A DNA stretch of 64,000 nucleotides, taken from JAFEDN01 sp963795715 (GTDB lineage: Bacteria > Pseudomonadota > Gammaproteobacteria > Coxiellales > Coxiellaceae). Made by a program: the position numbers and the translations under genes. Numbering within the stretch: the first letter of the stretch is position 1; each line of letters starts with the position of its first letter. Of the stretch, positions 27,589 through 36,156 are shown in pieces. The notes under the pieces were generated by a model. The model ran no database searches. It was not told the DNA's origin and was given only the letters and a program-made list of their open reading frames with translations. The stretch spans positions 744,001 to 808,000 of the forward strand of contig CAWCIY010000003.1 of the NCBI GenBank assembly GCA_963795715.1, written 5' to 3'.

Positions 27589-28605
27589 ATGAAATGCTAT
27601 GCAGGAATAGATTTACATTCTACCAACAGTTATGTGGTGGTGATGGGAGAAGATCAAAAGGTACTTTACGATAAAAGACTGCCCAATGACCTGTCTATCA
27701 TTGAGCGAGCATTGGAACCGTATGCTAAAAGTCTGGAGGGGGTAGTCGTCGAGTCGACGTACAACTGGTATTGGTTAGCGGATGGATTAATCCAGAAAGA
27801 TTACCCAGTTCATTTGGCGCATACTGGAGCTCTGGATAGTTATCAGCGCTTAAAGCATTCTGACGACAAAACGGATGCCCGCTGGTTAGCTAATTTATTG
27901 CGGTTAGAGGTATTGCCCACGGGATATATTTACCCTCGAGAACAGAGGGGGTTGCGTGAGGTATTGAGGAAAAGGATGTTACTGGTTCGCCAGCGAACCA
28001 TGAATATCTTAAGCCTGGAGGGAACATTAAGTCGTTATGAGGGAATCAGATTGAATGGAAAGAAATTGCAAGAATTAACGTCAGAGGAATTTCAAAACTA
28101 TTTTAATGATCCCGATGTGCGGCAAGCGATCCGCCCCCAGTGGAAGATATTGGATTGCCTGAATGAGGAAATCACAGAACTGGAAAAATATTTGAATAGT
28201 CGCATCAAAAAAGAGTTGGCTTTTAGGAATTTAAAAACAGTACCGGGTGTTGGAACTATTTTAGCATCAACCATTTCTCTGGAGACTGGATCCATTCAAC
28301 GATTTGCAGAAGTGGGCAACTATGCTTCTTATTGTCGATGTGTTAGGAGTGATCGTATCAGTAATGGTAAAAAGAAAGGCGAAAATAATAGCAAAAGCGG
28401 GAATGCTTATTTGAGCTGGGCTTTTGTGGAAGCGGCTAATCATGCCATTCGTCACTACGAACCGATTCATCGCTACTATGATCGAAAACGGACTAAAGCG
28501 AACCACACGTTGGCGATCAAAGCGGTTGCACACAAATTAGCGCGAGGCAGTTATTATGTTATCAAAGATGAGGTGGATTTTGATATGAAAAAAGCATTTA
28601 GTTGA
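27589..28605 (+). CDS. IS110-family (IS1111 group) DEDD transposase
   Basis: 338 residues. AGGAGG nine bases before the ATG at 27589 sets the start; an in-frame ATG lies six codons upstream. N-terminal RuvC-like DEDD domain: D in YAGIDLHS, E in VVVESTYNWYW, and the D pair in HSDDKTDARW. The C-terminal Tnp_20 domain has TVPGVGTILASTI and the serine recombinase-like nucleophile region around NSKSGNAYLSWAFVEAA. Such proteins insert DNA through a circular intermediate guided by a structured RNA. The gene is intact. Confidence 0.93.
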   Translation: MKCYAGIDLHSTNSYVVVMGEDQKVLYDKRLPNDLSIIERALEPYAKSLEGVVVESTYNWYWLADGLIQKDYPVHLAHTGALDSYQRLKHSDDKTDARWLANLLRLEVLPTGYIYPREQRGLREVLRKRMLLVRQRTMNILSLEGTLSRYEGIRLNGKKLQELTSEEFQNYFNDPDVRQAIRPQWKILDCLNEEITELEKYLNSRIKKELAFRNLKTVPGVGTILASTISLETGSIQRFAEVGNYASYCRCVRSDRISNGKKKGENNSKSGNAYLSWAFVEAANHAIRHYEPIHRYYDRKRTKANHTLAIKAVAHKLARGSYYVIKDEVDFDMKKAFS

Positions 28606-28622
28606 TTAAACGATTTGGATGG

Positions 28623-28943
28623 ATAAGATGAGCCCGTAGTCTGACTAGCTTTGAGCTCTGGTCCTGATTGGACATCTTATTCCTCCATTTATTTGATTCA
28701 TCAAAAAAGAGTAAGTTATCATGGATACGCCCATACCCTGAGCCACACAATGACTGGACCCTGAAAAGGTGAGCCACAAATTCTGTTCATTACTTTTGGA
28801 CGGGGTATGGCACTAATGATTTTCTGGGGCATGAAAATACCTGGGGCTGATTCTGACTGAAAAAATGCAGAAAAAGCCTAGATCCCGATGAGTGTCTGGT
28901 GCGTTTCTATGAGAAATGATGCCTATAAAAAGAGAAGCTAGGC
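28623..28943 (+). ncRNA. Candidate bridge RNA region of the IS, copy 1
   Basis: The 3-prime non-coding part of the IS has several stem-loops. The first is closed by ATAAGATG/CATCTTAT (28623-28630 with 28673-28680). Its loop holds TCTGAC (28640-28645, complement of GTCAGA, the right target half) and GGTCCTG (28660-28666, identical to the left target half). A third hairpin, closed by GCCTAG/CTAGGC (28876-28881 with 28938-28943), holds ATGAGTG (28888-28894), identical to the right end of the element. This is the expected design of a bridge RNA with target-binding and donor-binding loops. True transcript ends are unknown. Confidence 0.6.
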
Positions 28944-28992
28944 GCGTATGACGGATAGCTGAATACTCTGAAGAGATGAATTTTGCGGAGAG

Positions 28993-29096
28993 TCAAGGAC
29001 GGATTTATCCACCCTTTGCCCACCGTCTCGCCTCACAAACAGTGAGGGCTCGGCGGCCCGTGGACAAAGCGTGGATAAATCCTTGAAGCTTGGGGG
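28993..29096. repeat. Palindrome inside the IS, copy 1
   Basis: Arms TCAAGGA(C)GGATTTATCC and GGATAAATCCTTGA enclose further pairing (GCCTCAC/GTGAGGGC). It is identical in both IS copies (34619-34722 in the second). It lies just inside the right end and could be part of the structured RNA or a passenger palindrome. Confidence 0.7.
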
Positions 29097-29165
29097 TAGC
29101 TCTGAGTGATGCCTTTCGACTTCGTAGGAATTATTGTGCTATTGACAAGGACCTTCTAATGAGTG

Positions 29166-29260
29166 TCAGAGGAAAGCCACTCATCCTCGCTGCGCTGCGG
29201 GTGAGTGACTTTCCTCTGCCACCCGTTGCTAAGCTCGTTGGCGGGTGCGTTGAATCCTGC
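29166..29260. repeat. Island palindrome P1, right arm
   Basis: Begins TCAGAGGAAAGCC, contains a self-complementary CAGAGGAAAG/CTTTCCTCTG hairpin, and ends GCGTTGAATCCTGC. It is the continuation of 27451-27501 across the IS. Confidence 0.85.
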
Positions 29261-29280
29261 TATGCAGAGCGTCTACTAAA

Positions 29281-30742
29281 CAATTCCAACGTCATGCGTT
29301 TGGTCCCAAATCGGAACGTTTTAAAGATAACAATATTAGTCAGGGTGATTTTTTTTCTTCTGTGCTTGCTCAACCTCTGTTAGATGACAAAGAGGACGAT
29401 GCCCAAGATAATACTCCAGTCCGTTCTCATCGATCAAACCGCAAAAAAAGAAACAAAAAGAGCCAGCATTTTCTCAAAAGTCTTCCCAGACGCGAAGTCA
29501 TTATCCCTGCTGAAAATAAAAAGGAAGGCGATGAGGTGATTCGCTACGAAATTAAAGAATTATTGCATTATGTTCTGTCTGTCTATGAAATCATTGTACA
29601 AAAGCGCGAAGTCATTGTCTCCAAAGAAGCGGATGAGGCCATTCAGTTAAAAACAGCGCCGGCGCCAAAACACATATTGCCCAAGGCAGGAGTCACAGAG
29701 AGCTTTTTAGCCCATGTGATTGTCAGCAAAATTTATGATCGTCAACCGCTCTATCATCTGGAAAAGCAATTTTCGGAACGATTCGATTTTATTTGTCCCT
29801 GCAACAAATTAGCGAGATGGTTTATTGAGAGTTCGCAATCACTGCAACCTGTCGTCAATCTGTTGCGTGACGAAGTGATGGATTATGATATCGCCGCTTG
29901 TGATCCTACCCATTTACAAGTGCTCGATGAACCTGGGGGCCACTCAAAAATCTTATGTGTACACCCTGCGAGGTGGGCCTCCTGAACGGGCCGTAAATAT
30001 CTTTGAATATCAACCCGACGAACATAAAGCATTTTTACAGGATTGGTTTGCGGGATTTAGGGGTTATTTACAAGTAGACGGTCAAAATATATTTGACGCC
30101 TTTGAACAAAATCAGGGGATACAATTAGCTTTCTGCCATGCTCATGCTCGAAGAAAATTTGAACCCATTGCTAAAGTAAGTTTGAAAGAAGGACTGGCTA
30201 AAGAAGCGATGAGATTTTATAAAAAACTGTACCAGGTAGAGCGAGAAGCCAAAAATGCCCAAATGAGTACTGAACAACGTCATCAGCTTCGACATGAAAA
30301 AAGTAAACCGTTAATGGATCGGTTTGAAGACTGGGTGCGGGAAAAAGTGTTAACCACTTTACCGCAATCCCCCTTGGGAAAAGCTTTTCAATATGTGTTA
30401 AAACGACAAGTGGGATTACGTTTATTTTTAGAAGATGGCCGTTTAGAGCTGGATAATAATCTAACGGAACAAAAAAATAAAGATGTCGCTCTCGCTCGAA
30501 AAAATTTTCTATTTTCTTATTCGGTGGCGGGGGCGCATGCATTATGTGTCCATATGAGCCTGATTTTTACGGCCATTGCCCATCACCTGGATCCTTACCA
30601 TTATATGGTTTACATTCTGCAAAACATACCTCATTGTGTTACAATAAATGATTACGAACGGTTATTATCGTGGAATGTGTTATTTTCCAACCCAGAATTA
30701 TCGCAACGAGCAGATTTAGCCAAAACTGTAACGGTTGCATAG
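29281..30742 (+). pseudogene. IS66-family transposase, truncated and frameshifted
   Basis: Coding similarity starts abruptly at 29281 (QFQRHAFGPKSERF in frame) just after the palindrome, so the N-terminus is lost. The zinc-finger-like segment, the transposase_IS66 domain (LVDGQN-like VDGQNIFDAF, AFCHAHARRKF) and the C-terminal LELDNNLTEQKN block are recognisable. A frame change at about 29940 splits the gene. No TnpA, TnpB or terminal repeats are seen nearby. The element is dead. Confidence 0.85.
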
Positions 30743-30762
30743 TCCTACTTGTGAAGGGATTG

Positions 30763-31053
30763 ATGATAAACGAACGATTAATCAAAGTGTTCAATATGAA
30801 AAAAATACTCTCTGCTCACGATTTGCAAAAAAAAGAGAGAATTATCCATGCCTCGAAAGAACTCTCTGGATTAAACTTAACTGAATTAAGCGCTTCGATG
30901 AGAAAGAAGTTGGAACACCATCTGGTTTTACTGAATCAAATCGTCAAGCAATATGCTATTAAGACATTTGAAGATTATGCTCAAATAACAGATGCCCACT
31001 TAGATTCAATGATCAATATACTCAAAAGAATAACAGTGATTCTGGGTAAATAA
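30763..31053 (+). CDS. Small hypothetical protein
   Basis: 96 residues from the ATG at 30763, which is preceded by AAGGGA; an alternative start at 30796 lacks a ribosome-binding site. Predominantly helical, with a heptad-like centre (LNLTELSASMRKKLEHHLVLLNQIVKQY). No signal peptide or membrane segment. It starts 20 bases after the dead IS66 gene and may be part of that element's cargo. I recognise no family. Confidence 0.45.
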   Translation: MINERLIKVFNMKKILSAHDLQKKERIIHASKELSGLNLTELSASMRKKLEHHLVLLNQIVKQYAIKTFEDYAQITDAHLDSMINILKRITVILGK

Positions 31054-31106
31054 TTTTTAAATCCAACCAAAAAAATAATAATTCAAGAACGTGGATTATA
31101 AACCGC

Positions 31107-31209
31107 TTACGCTACTAACGGCCATGTTAGAAGACTTAAAAACATATTGATTCCACCGATTATGCCACATACACCAATAAATGACGTTACGGAGGGATTA
31201 TAATACATA
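31107..31209 (-). pseudogene. Immunity-like gene, truncated after about 33 codons
   Basis: The sequence matches the first 33 codons of the 37334-37729 gene (MYYNPSVTSFIGVCGIIGG, then INMFLSLLTWPLVA) and breaks at about 31107, where unrelated DNA joined to the IS66 fragment begins. It is the partner of the 31198-31794 fragment, whose stop codon it overlaps. Confidence 0.8.
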
Positions 31210-31794
31210 TTCCTCCAATTTTCTGATTTCATCTAGGGAGAAGCCTGTTAGCCATTTGCCTAAATAAGAAGCCAATAATGCACCCGCTGTTCCAATTAGG
31301 ATGATTACCCAACCCTCGGGAGTAAATAAAAGGAAATATTCAACTACATATACGGCGCCAGCTCCTCCAATCAAACTACCACCCAAACCTGCCGCTTCTT
31401 CCATCAATTCCTTAAACCAATCTCCGTCTTCGCGGTAAGTTTGGTAGACTTCAGCGGCTCCTAAGCCCATGTCCAAGACAATAAAACTGGCGCCTGCATA
31501 ACGCGCTATCTTCATAGTCCGTACCACGGATTTATAAGCTTCGGTGTCGATGATCTGTGCGCTGGCTGCATCGGTTCGCGACTGTTTTAGCCACCTTTCT
31601 CGATTGTTCACAAAGGCTAATTTTTTCATCCCCGTCGTATATGTTTCTCCGTAACGTTTTAAATATTCCTCAAACAGGCGTTTCACTTTACGGTGCGCTT
31701 CGATAAAGGCTTGTTTGGCAGCCGTCTTTTCTCCGTATGCCGCTTTGCGGTAAAAATCCAACTTGTTCTGTGTTTCCAGCATCGCTACTCGCAT
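31198..31794 (-). pseudogene. Orphan effector C-terminal module E3
   Basis: 198 codons equal to the C-terminal half of the complete effector (37719-38819), beginning at MRVAMLETQNKLDFYRKAAY. The variable end (YVVEYFLLFTPEGWVIILIG, then LDEIRKLEEYVL) is the same type as the complete gene. The first 168 residues are replaced by unrelated sequence and palindrome P2. There is no ribosome-binding site before the ATG, so it is probably silent. A few substitutions (V-to-I, A-to-V, G-to-D) separate it from the complete copy. Confidence 0.8.
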
Positions 31795-31836
31795 TTCTTT
31801 GGTGCTGTCTTAGATCGGAAATGAGAAGCCGCTTCC

Positions 31837-31977
31837 GCAGGATTCAACGACATCCGCCTACTCGCAAGATCGCATTAACGGGTCAGAGGAAAGCCACTCA
31901 TCCTCGCTGCGCTGCGGGTGAGTGACTTTCCTCTGCCACCCGTTGCTAAGCTCGCTGGCGAATGCGTTGAATCCTGC
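31837..31977. repeat. Island palindrome P2 (uninterrupted)
   Basis: 141 bases from GCAGGATTCAACG to CGTTGAATCCTGC. Nested pairing: outer GCAGGATTCAACG; second AACGGGT/ACCCGTT; central CAGAGGAAAG/CTTTCCTCTG with a GC-rich tip. Compared with P4 it lacks CCTGT at the IS target position. It separates the immunity-like gene at 32053 from module E3. Confidence 0.9.
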
Positions 31978-32052
31978 TATGCAGAGCATCTAATTTTGTC
32001 TCAGTAATGCTTCCGAAATAGGATGTTACTAACTTCGCTTGCCTGGATGCAA

Positions 32053-32451
32053 TTAGAAAAAAGTATGACGAAACCAGAAAAGAGCATGACCTATCCCGAA
32101 AATAAGTCCCATTATCAATGCTATCAACCCACTGTAGGTATGAATAGCTGCTAACCATCGTTCAAATGGCTTCGCCGCGCTCCATAGATCAAAATCTTTA
32201 AATATTTGGTCATCAATACTCCCCTTACGACGCATCCATTTGGGACCACCCATAGCGGTTGCATACCAGGATCCTCGCCAAAAGCAACCTAAGCCCATAG
32301 CTCCTTTAAATAAGGGTTTATATATTGGGTCAAACCTACGAGTAATAAATATGGCCACTAACGGTAAAGTTAGTACGTTAATGATTGTACCTAAGAGTGT
32401 TAAAATCATGCAAATATATACTAAGAAATTAAAACTAGAATTATTTGACAT
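32053..32451 (-). CDS. Immunity-like membrane protein I4
   Basis: 132 residues with three or four hydrophobic segments: about 9-35, a middle one near 85-110 and the C-terminus. Shares with I0-I3 the cytosolic-looking core FITRRFDPIYKPLFKGAMGLG, then FWRGSWYATAM and RRKGSIDD. Its ATG overlaps the end of module E2 by 11 bases (ATGTCAAATAA), the same arrangement as in the other pairs. By position and pairing it is the probable antidote of the E2 tip; this is inference. Confidence 0.7.
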   Translation of the reverse strand: MSNNSSFNFLVYICMILTLLGTIINVLTLPLVAIFITRRFDPIYKPLFKGAMGLGCFWRGSWYATAMGGPKWMRRKGSIDDQIFKDFDLWSAAKPFERWLAAIHTYSGLIALIMGLIFGIGHALFWFRHTFF

Positions 32452-33034
32452 GTGTATATTCTCTGGTTTTATCTATGCTTTCTTCAGCAATGATTTTTAA
32501 TACTTCCTGTAATACTAAAGCTCCAGCTGTTCCAATGACTACAATCATCCATCCTTCTGGTGTCAGCATCAAAATACTTCGAGCTACAAAAAGCGCGAGT
32601 CCTCCCCCTGTCAAACTACCACCCAAACCTGCCGCTTCTTCCATCAATTCCTTAAACCAATCTCCGTCTTCGCGGTAAGTTTGGTAAACTTCGGCGGCTC
32701 CTAAGCCCATGTCCAAGACAATAAAACTAGCGCCTGCATAACGCGCTACCCTCATAGTCCGTACCACGGATTTATAAGCTTCGGTGTCGATGATCTGTGC
32801 GCTGGCTGCATCGGTTCGCGATTGTTTTAGCCGCCTTTCTCGATTGTTCACAAAGGCTAATTTTTTCATTCCCGTCGTATATGCTTCCCCGTAACGTTTT
32901 AAATATTTCTCAAACAGGCGTTTCACTTTACGGTGCGCTTCCATAAAGGCTTGTTTGGCAGCCGTCTTTTCTCCGTATGCCGTTTTGCGGTAAAAATCCA
33001 ACTTATTCTGTGTTTCCAGCATCGCTATTCGCAT
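32441..33034 (-). pseudogene. Orphan effector C-terminal module E2
   Basis: 197 codons from MRIAMLETQNKLDFYRKTAY. The conserved part (to about residue 130) is nearly identical to E0; the tip differs (LFVARSILMLTPEGWMIVVIG, then EVLKIIAEESIDKTREYTHVK) and groups with E1. It begins at the same junction as the other orphan modules, next to a palindrome, and has no ribosome-binding site. It is followed by I4. Confidence 0.8.
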
Positions 33035-33076
33035 TTCTTTGGCGCTGTCTTAGATCGGAAATGAGAAGCCGCCTCC

Positions 33077-33127
33077 GCAGGATTCAACGACATCCGCCTA
33101 TTCGCAAGATCGCATTAACGGGTCCTG
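33077..33127. repeat. Island palindrome P3, left arm
   Basis: Same arm as 27451-27501 apart from one base, ending at the second IS copy. The right arm is at 34792-34886. Confidence 0.85.
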
Positions 33128-33214
33128 ATAATCATCTAGAAGGCTCACATTGTAGCCTACTCAGAAAGTAGTTCACAATGAGGTGTTATCTCAAATTTGA
33201 GGAGGAGCTTAAAG

Positions 33215-34231
33215 ATGAAATGCTATGCAGGAATAGATTTACATTCTACCAACAGTTATGTGGTGGTGATGGGAGAAGATCAAAAGGTACTTTACGATAA
33301 AAGACTGCCCAATGACCTGTCTATCATTGAGCGAGCATTGGAACCGTATGCTAAAAGTCTGGAGGGGGTAGTCGTCGAGTCGACGTACAACTGGTATTGG
33401 TTAGCGGATGGATTAATCCAGAAAGATTACCCAGTTCATTTGGCGCATACTGGAGCTCTGGATAGTTATCAGCGCTTAAAGCATTCTGACGACAAAACGG
33501 ATGCCCGCTGGTTAGCTAATTTATTGCGGTTAGAGGTATTGCCCACGGGATATATTTACCCTCGAGAACAGAGGGGGCTGCGTGAGGTATTGAGGAAAAG
33601 GATGTTACTGGTTCGCCAGCGAACCATGAATATCTTAAGCCTGGAGGGAACATTAAGTCGTTATGAGGGAATCAGATTGAATGGAAAGAAATTGCAAGAA
33701 TTAACGTCAGAGGAATTTCAAAACTATTTTAATGATCCCGATGTGCGGCAAGCGATCCGCCCCCAGTGGAAGATATTGGATTGCCTGAATGAGGAAATCA
33801 CAGAACTGGAAAAATATTTGAATAGTCGCATCAAAAAAGAGTTGGCTTTTAGGAATTTAAAAACAGTACCGGGTGTTGGAACTATTTTAGCATCAACCAT
33901 TTCTCTGGAGACTGGATCCATTCAACGATTTGCAGAAGTGGGCAACTATGCTTCTTATTGTCGATGTGTTAGGAGTGATCGTATCAGTAATGGTAAAAAG
34001 AAAGGCGAAAATAATAGCAAAAGCGGGAATGCTTATTTGAGCTGGGCTTTTGTGGAAGCGGCTAATCATGCCATTCGTCACTACGAACCGATTCATCGCT
34101 ACTATGATCGAAAACGGACTAAAGCGAACCACACGTTGGCGATCAAAGCGGTTGCACACAAATTAGCGCGAGGCAGTTATTATGTTATCAAAGATGAGGT
34201 GGATTTTGATATGAAAAAAGCATTTAGTTGA
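33215..34231 (+). CDS. IS110-family (IS1111 group) transposase, copy 2
   Basis: 338 residues, identical in protein sequence to the product of 27589-28605. The DEDD residues and the serine-containing Tnp_20 motif are all present, so it should be active. Confidence 0.93.
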   Translation: MKCYAGIDLHSTNSYVVVMGEDQKVLYDKRLPNDLSIIERALEPYAKSLEGVVVESTYNWYWLADGLIQKDYPVHLAHTGALDSYQRLKHSDDKTDARWLANLLRLEVLPTGYIYPREQRGLREVLRKRMLLVRQRTMNILSLEGTLSRYEGIRLNGKKLQELTSEEFQNYFNDPDVRQAIRPQWKILDCLNEEITELEKYLNSRIKKELAFRNLKTVPGVGTILASTISLETGSIQRFAEVGNYASYCRCVRSDRISNGKKKGENNSKSGNAYLSWAFVEAANHAIRHYEPIHRYYDRKRTKANHTLAIKAVAHKLARGSYYVIKDEVDFDMKKAFS

Positions 34232-34248
34232 TTAAACGATTTGGATGG

Positions 34249-34569
34249 ATAAGATGAGCCCGTAGTCTGACTAGCTTTGAGCTCTGGTCCTGATTGGACA
34301 TCTTATTCCTCCATTTATTTGATTCATCAAAAAAGAGTAAGTTATCATGGATACGCCCATACCCTGAGCCACACAATGACTGGACCCTGAAAAGGTGAGC
34401 CACAAATTCTGTTCATTACTTTTGGACGGGGTATGGCACTAATGATTTTCTGGGGCATGAAAATACCTGGGGCTGATTCTGACTGAAAAAATGCAGAAAA
34501 AGCCTAGATCCCGATGAGTGTCTGGTGCGTTTCTATGAGAAATGATGCCTATAAAAAGAGAAGCTAGGC
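34249..34569 (+). ncRNA. Candidate bridge RNA region of the IS, copy 2
   Basis: Same hairpins and guide-like segments as in copy 1, shifted by 5,626 bases: GGTCCTG at 34286-34292 and ATGAGTG at 34514-34520. Confidence 0.6.
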
Positions 34570-34618
34570 GCGTATGACGGATAGCTGAATACTCTGAAGA
34601 GATGAATTTTGCGGAGAG

Positions 34619-34722
34619 TCAAGGACGGATTTATCCACCCTTTGCCCACCGTCTCGCCTCACAAACAGTGAGGGCTCGGCGGCCCGTGGACAAAGCGTGG
34701 ATAAATCCTTGAAGCTTGGGGG
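34619..34722. repeat. Palindrome inside the IS, copy 2
   Basis: Identical to 28993-29096. Confidence 0.7.
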
Positions 34723-34791
34723 TAGCTCTGAGTGATGCCTTTCGACTTCGTAGGAATTATTGTGCTATTGACAAGGACCTTCTAATGAGTG

Positions 34792-34886
34792 TCAGAGGAA
34801 AGCCACTCATCCTCGCTGCGCTGCGGGTGAGTGACTTTCCTCTGCCACCCGTTGCTAAGCTCGCTGGCGAATGCGTTGAATCCTGC
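34792..34886. repeat. Island palindrome P3, right arm
   Basis: From TCAGAGG to GAATCCTGC. The next 70 bases (to about 34975) match those after P2, up to the end of the immunity-like genes, so palindrome and gene end form one duplicated unit. Confidence 0.85.
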
Positions 34887-34964
34887 TATGCAGAGCGTCC
34901 ACTTTTGTCTCAGTAATGCTTCCGAAATAGGATGTTACTAACTTCGCTTGCCTGGATGCAATTA

Positions 34965-35105
34965 GAAAAAAGTATGGCGAAAGCAGAAAAGAGCGCGGAC
35001 AATCGCAAAAATTATTCCCATTATTAATGGCCAATATCCCACTGTAATTATGAGTTCCGCTAAGCTATTTTTCAAACAACGTTGCTTCATGGAATAAGTC
35101 AACAT
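34965..35105 (-). pseudogene. Degenerate immunity-like gene 3-prime fragment
   Basis: Aligns with the last 45 codons of I4 and I1 (regions corresponding to FERWLAAIHTY and FGIxxxxFWxRHTFF) but with many substitutions and broken frames. The rest of the gene is absent. A further member of the array has decayed here, between I3 and palindrome P3. Confidence 0.6.
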
Positions 35106-35147
35106 GTTCTTTCTCTTTGGGCGTGGCTTTACTTAAAAGAGATTTTG

Positions 35148-35531
35148 TCAAACCGAGAGTACAATATAATATATTCCAAAAATGAGTCCAGCTATTCCAG
35201 TCAAAATCAAACTATATGTATGAATAGCTGCCAATAATTTCTCAAACGATGTTGCTGACTGCCATAAATCAAAATTTCTAAATATCTGTTCATCAATACA
35301 ACCCTTACGTCTTAGGCATTTAGGAGTACTCATAGCGGTTGCATACCAAGATCCTCGCCAAAAGCAGCCTAAACCCATATCTCCTTTAAGCATGGTTTTA
35401 TACTTTGGATCAAATCTGCGAGTAATAAATATAGCTACTAATAGCAAAGTGAAAACGTAAATGATTGCGCCTAGAAGAGTTAAAAGCATGCAGATGCCCA
35501 TAAAGGAGCCAAAGCTAAAATTATGTGACAT
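35148..35531 (-). CDS. Immunity-like membrane protein I3
   Basis: 127 residues from the ATG at 35531. Hydrophobic N-terminal segment (FMGICMLLTLLGAIIYVFTLLLVAIFI), the family core RRFDPKYKTMLKGDMGLGCF, FWRGSWYATAM, and a C-terminal hydrophobic segment (LILTGIAGLIFGIYYIVLSV). The most divergent member of the set, with a shortened end. The start overlaps the E1 stop by 11 bases. Probable antidote for the E1 tip. Confidence 0.7.
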   Translation of the reverse strand: MSHNFSFGSFMGICMLLTLLGAIIYVFTLLLVAIFITRRFDPKYKTMLKGDMGLGCFWRGSWYATAMSTPKCLRRKGCIDEQIFRNFDLWQSATSFEKLLAAIHTYSLILTGIAGLIFGIYYIVLSV

Positions 35532-36114
35532 GAGAATATTCTCTAATTGTATCTGTACTTTTTTCAGCAATAATCTTTAATATTTCTTGAAACACCAAAG
35601 CACCAGTCGTACCAATAATGACAATCATCCAACCCTCAGGAGTTAGCATTAAGAGATATCTGGCTACATACAGAGCAAAGCTACCTCCTGCTATGCTACC
35701 GATCAAACCCCCAGTTTCTTCCACCAATTCCTTAAACCAATCTCCGCCTTCGCGGTAAATTTGGTAAACTTCGGCGGCTCCTAAGCCTACGTCCAAGGCA
35801 ATAAAACTTGTGCCTGCATAACGCGCTACCTTCATAGTCCGTACCACGGATTTATAAGCTTCGGTGTCGATGATCTGTGCGCTGGCTGCATCGGTTCGCG
35901 ATTGTTTTAGCCACCTTTCTCGATTGTTCACAAAGGCTAATTTTTTCATCCCCGTCGTATATGTTTCTCCGTAACGTTTTAAATATTCCTCAAACAGGCG
36001 TTTCACTTTACGGTGCGCTTCGATAAAGGCTTGTTTGGCAGCCGTCTTTTCTCCGTATGCCGCTTTGCGGTAAAAATCCAACTTGTTCTGTGTTTCCAGC
36101 ATCGCTACTCGCAT
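35521..36114 (-). pseudogene. Orphan effector C-terminal module E1
   Basis: 197 codons from MRVAMLETQNKLDFYRKAAY. The first 130 residues almost match the complete effector; the tip (LYVARYLLMLTPEGWMIVIIG, then ILKIIAEKSTDTIREYSHVT) is of the E2 type. Preceded by the common junction and palindrome P4, without a ribosome-binding site. Confidence 0.8.
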
Positions 36115-36156
36115 TTCTTTGGCGCTGTCTTAGATCGGAAATGAGAAACCGCCCCC

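Larger units (their letters stand above)
27502..29165 (+). mobile_element. IS110/IS1111-group insertion sequence, copy 1
   Basis: 1,664 bases with one transposase gene and a 560-base 3-prime non-coding part. Ends were set by comparing the empty site in palindrome P4 (36201-36214, GGTCCTGTCAGAGG) with the two filled sites. The outer bases are ATAATCATC on the left and AATGAGTG on the right; subterminal inverted repeats TAGAAGG (27511-27517) and CCTTCTA (29152-29158) mark the IS1111 group. No clear target duplication. The copy at 33128-34791 differs by only one base seen by eye (a synonymous TTG/CTG change). Confidence 0.88.
33128..34791 (+). mobile_element. IS110/IS1111-group insertion sequence, copy 2
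   Basis: 1,664 bases, the same orientation and the same target position as copy 1 (after GGTCCTG, before TCAGAGG). Near identity shows recent transposition, or conversion between the copies. The non-coding 3-prime part, including the bridge-RNA-like hairpins (34249-34569), is unchanged. Confidence 0.88.

Noticed and set aside
28606..29165. Plus-strand ORF starting at 29090 across the IS right end and palindrome
   Set aside because: It is built from the IS end and the palindrome and has no family match; the same frame appears beside copy 2 with a different end.
31811..31819. AGATCGGAA at the junction of the orphan modules, resembling the start of a sequencing adapter
   Set aside because: Only nine bases match, the next bases differ, and the same sequence occurs at three separate junctions flanked by normal DNA.
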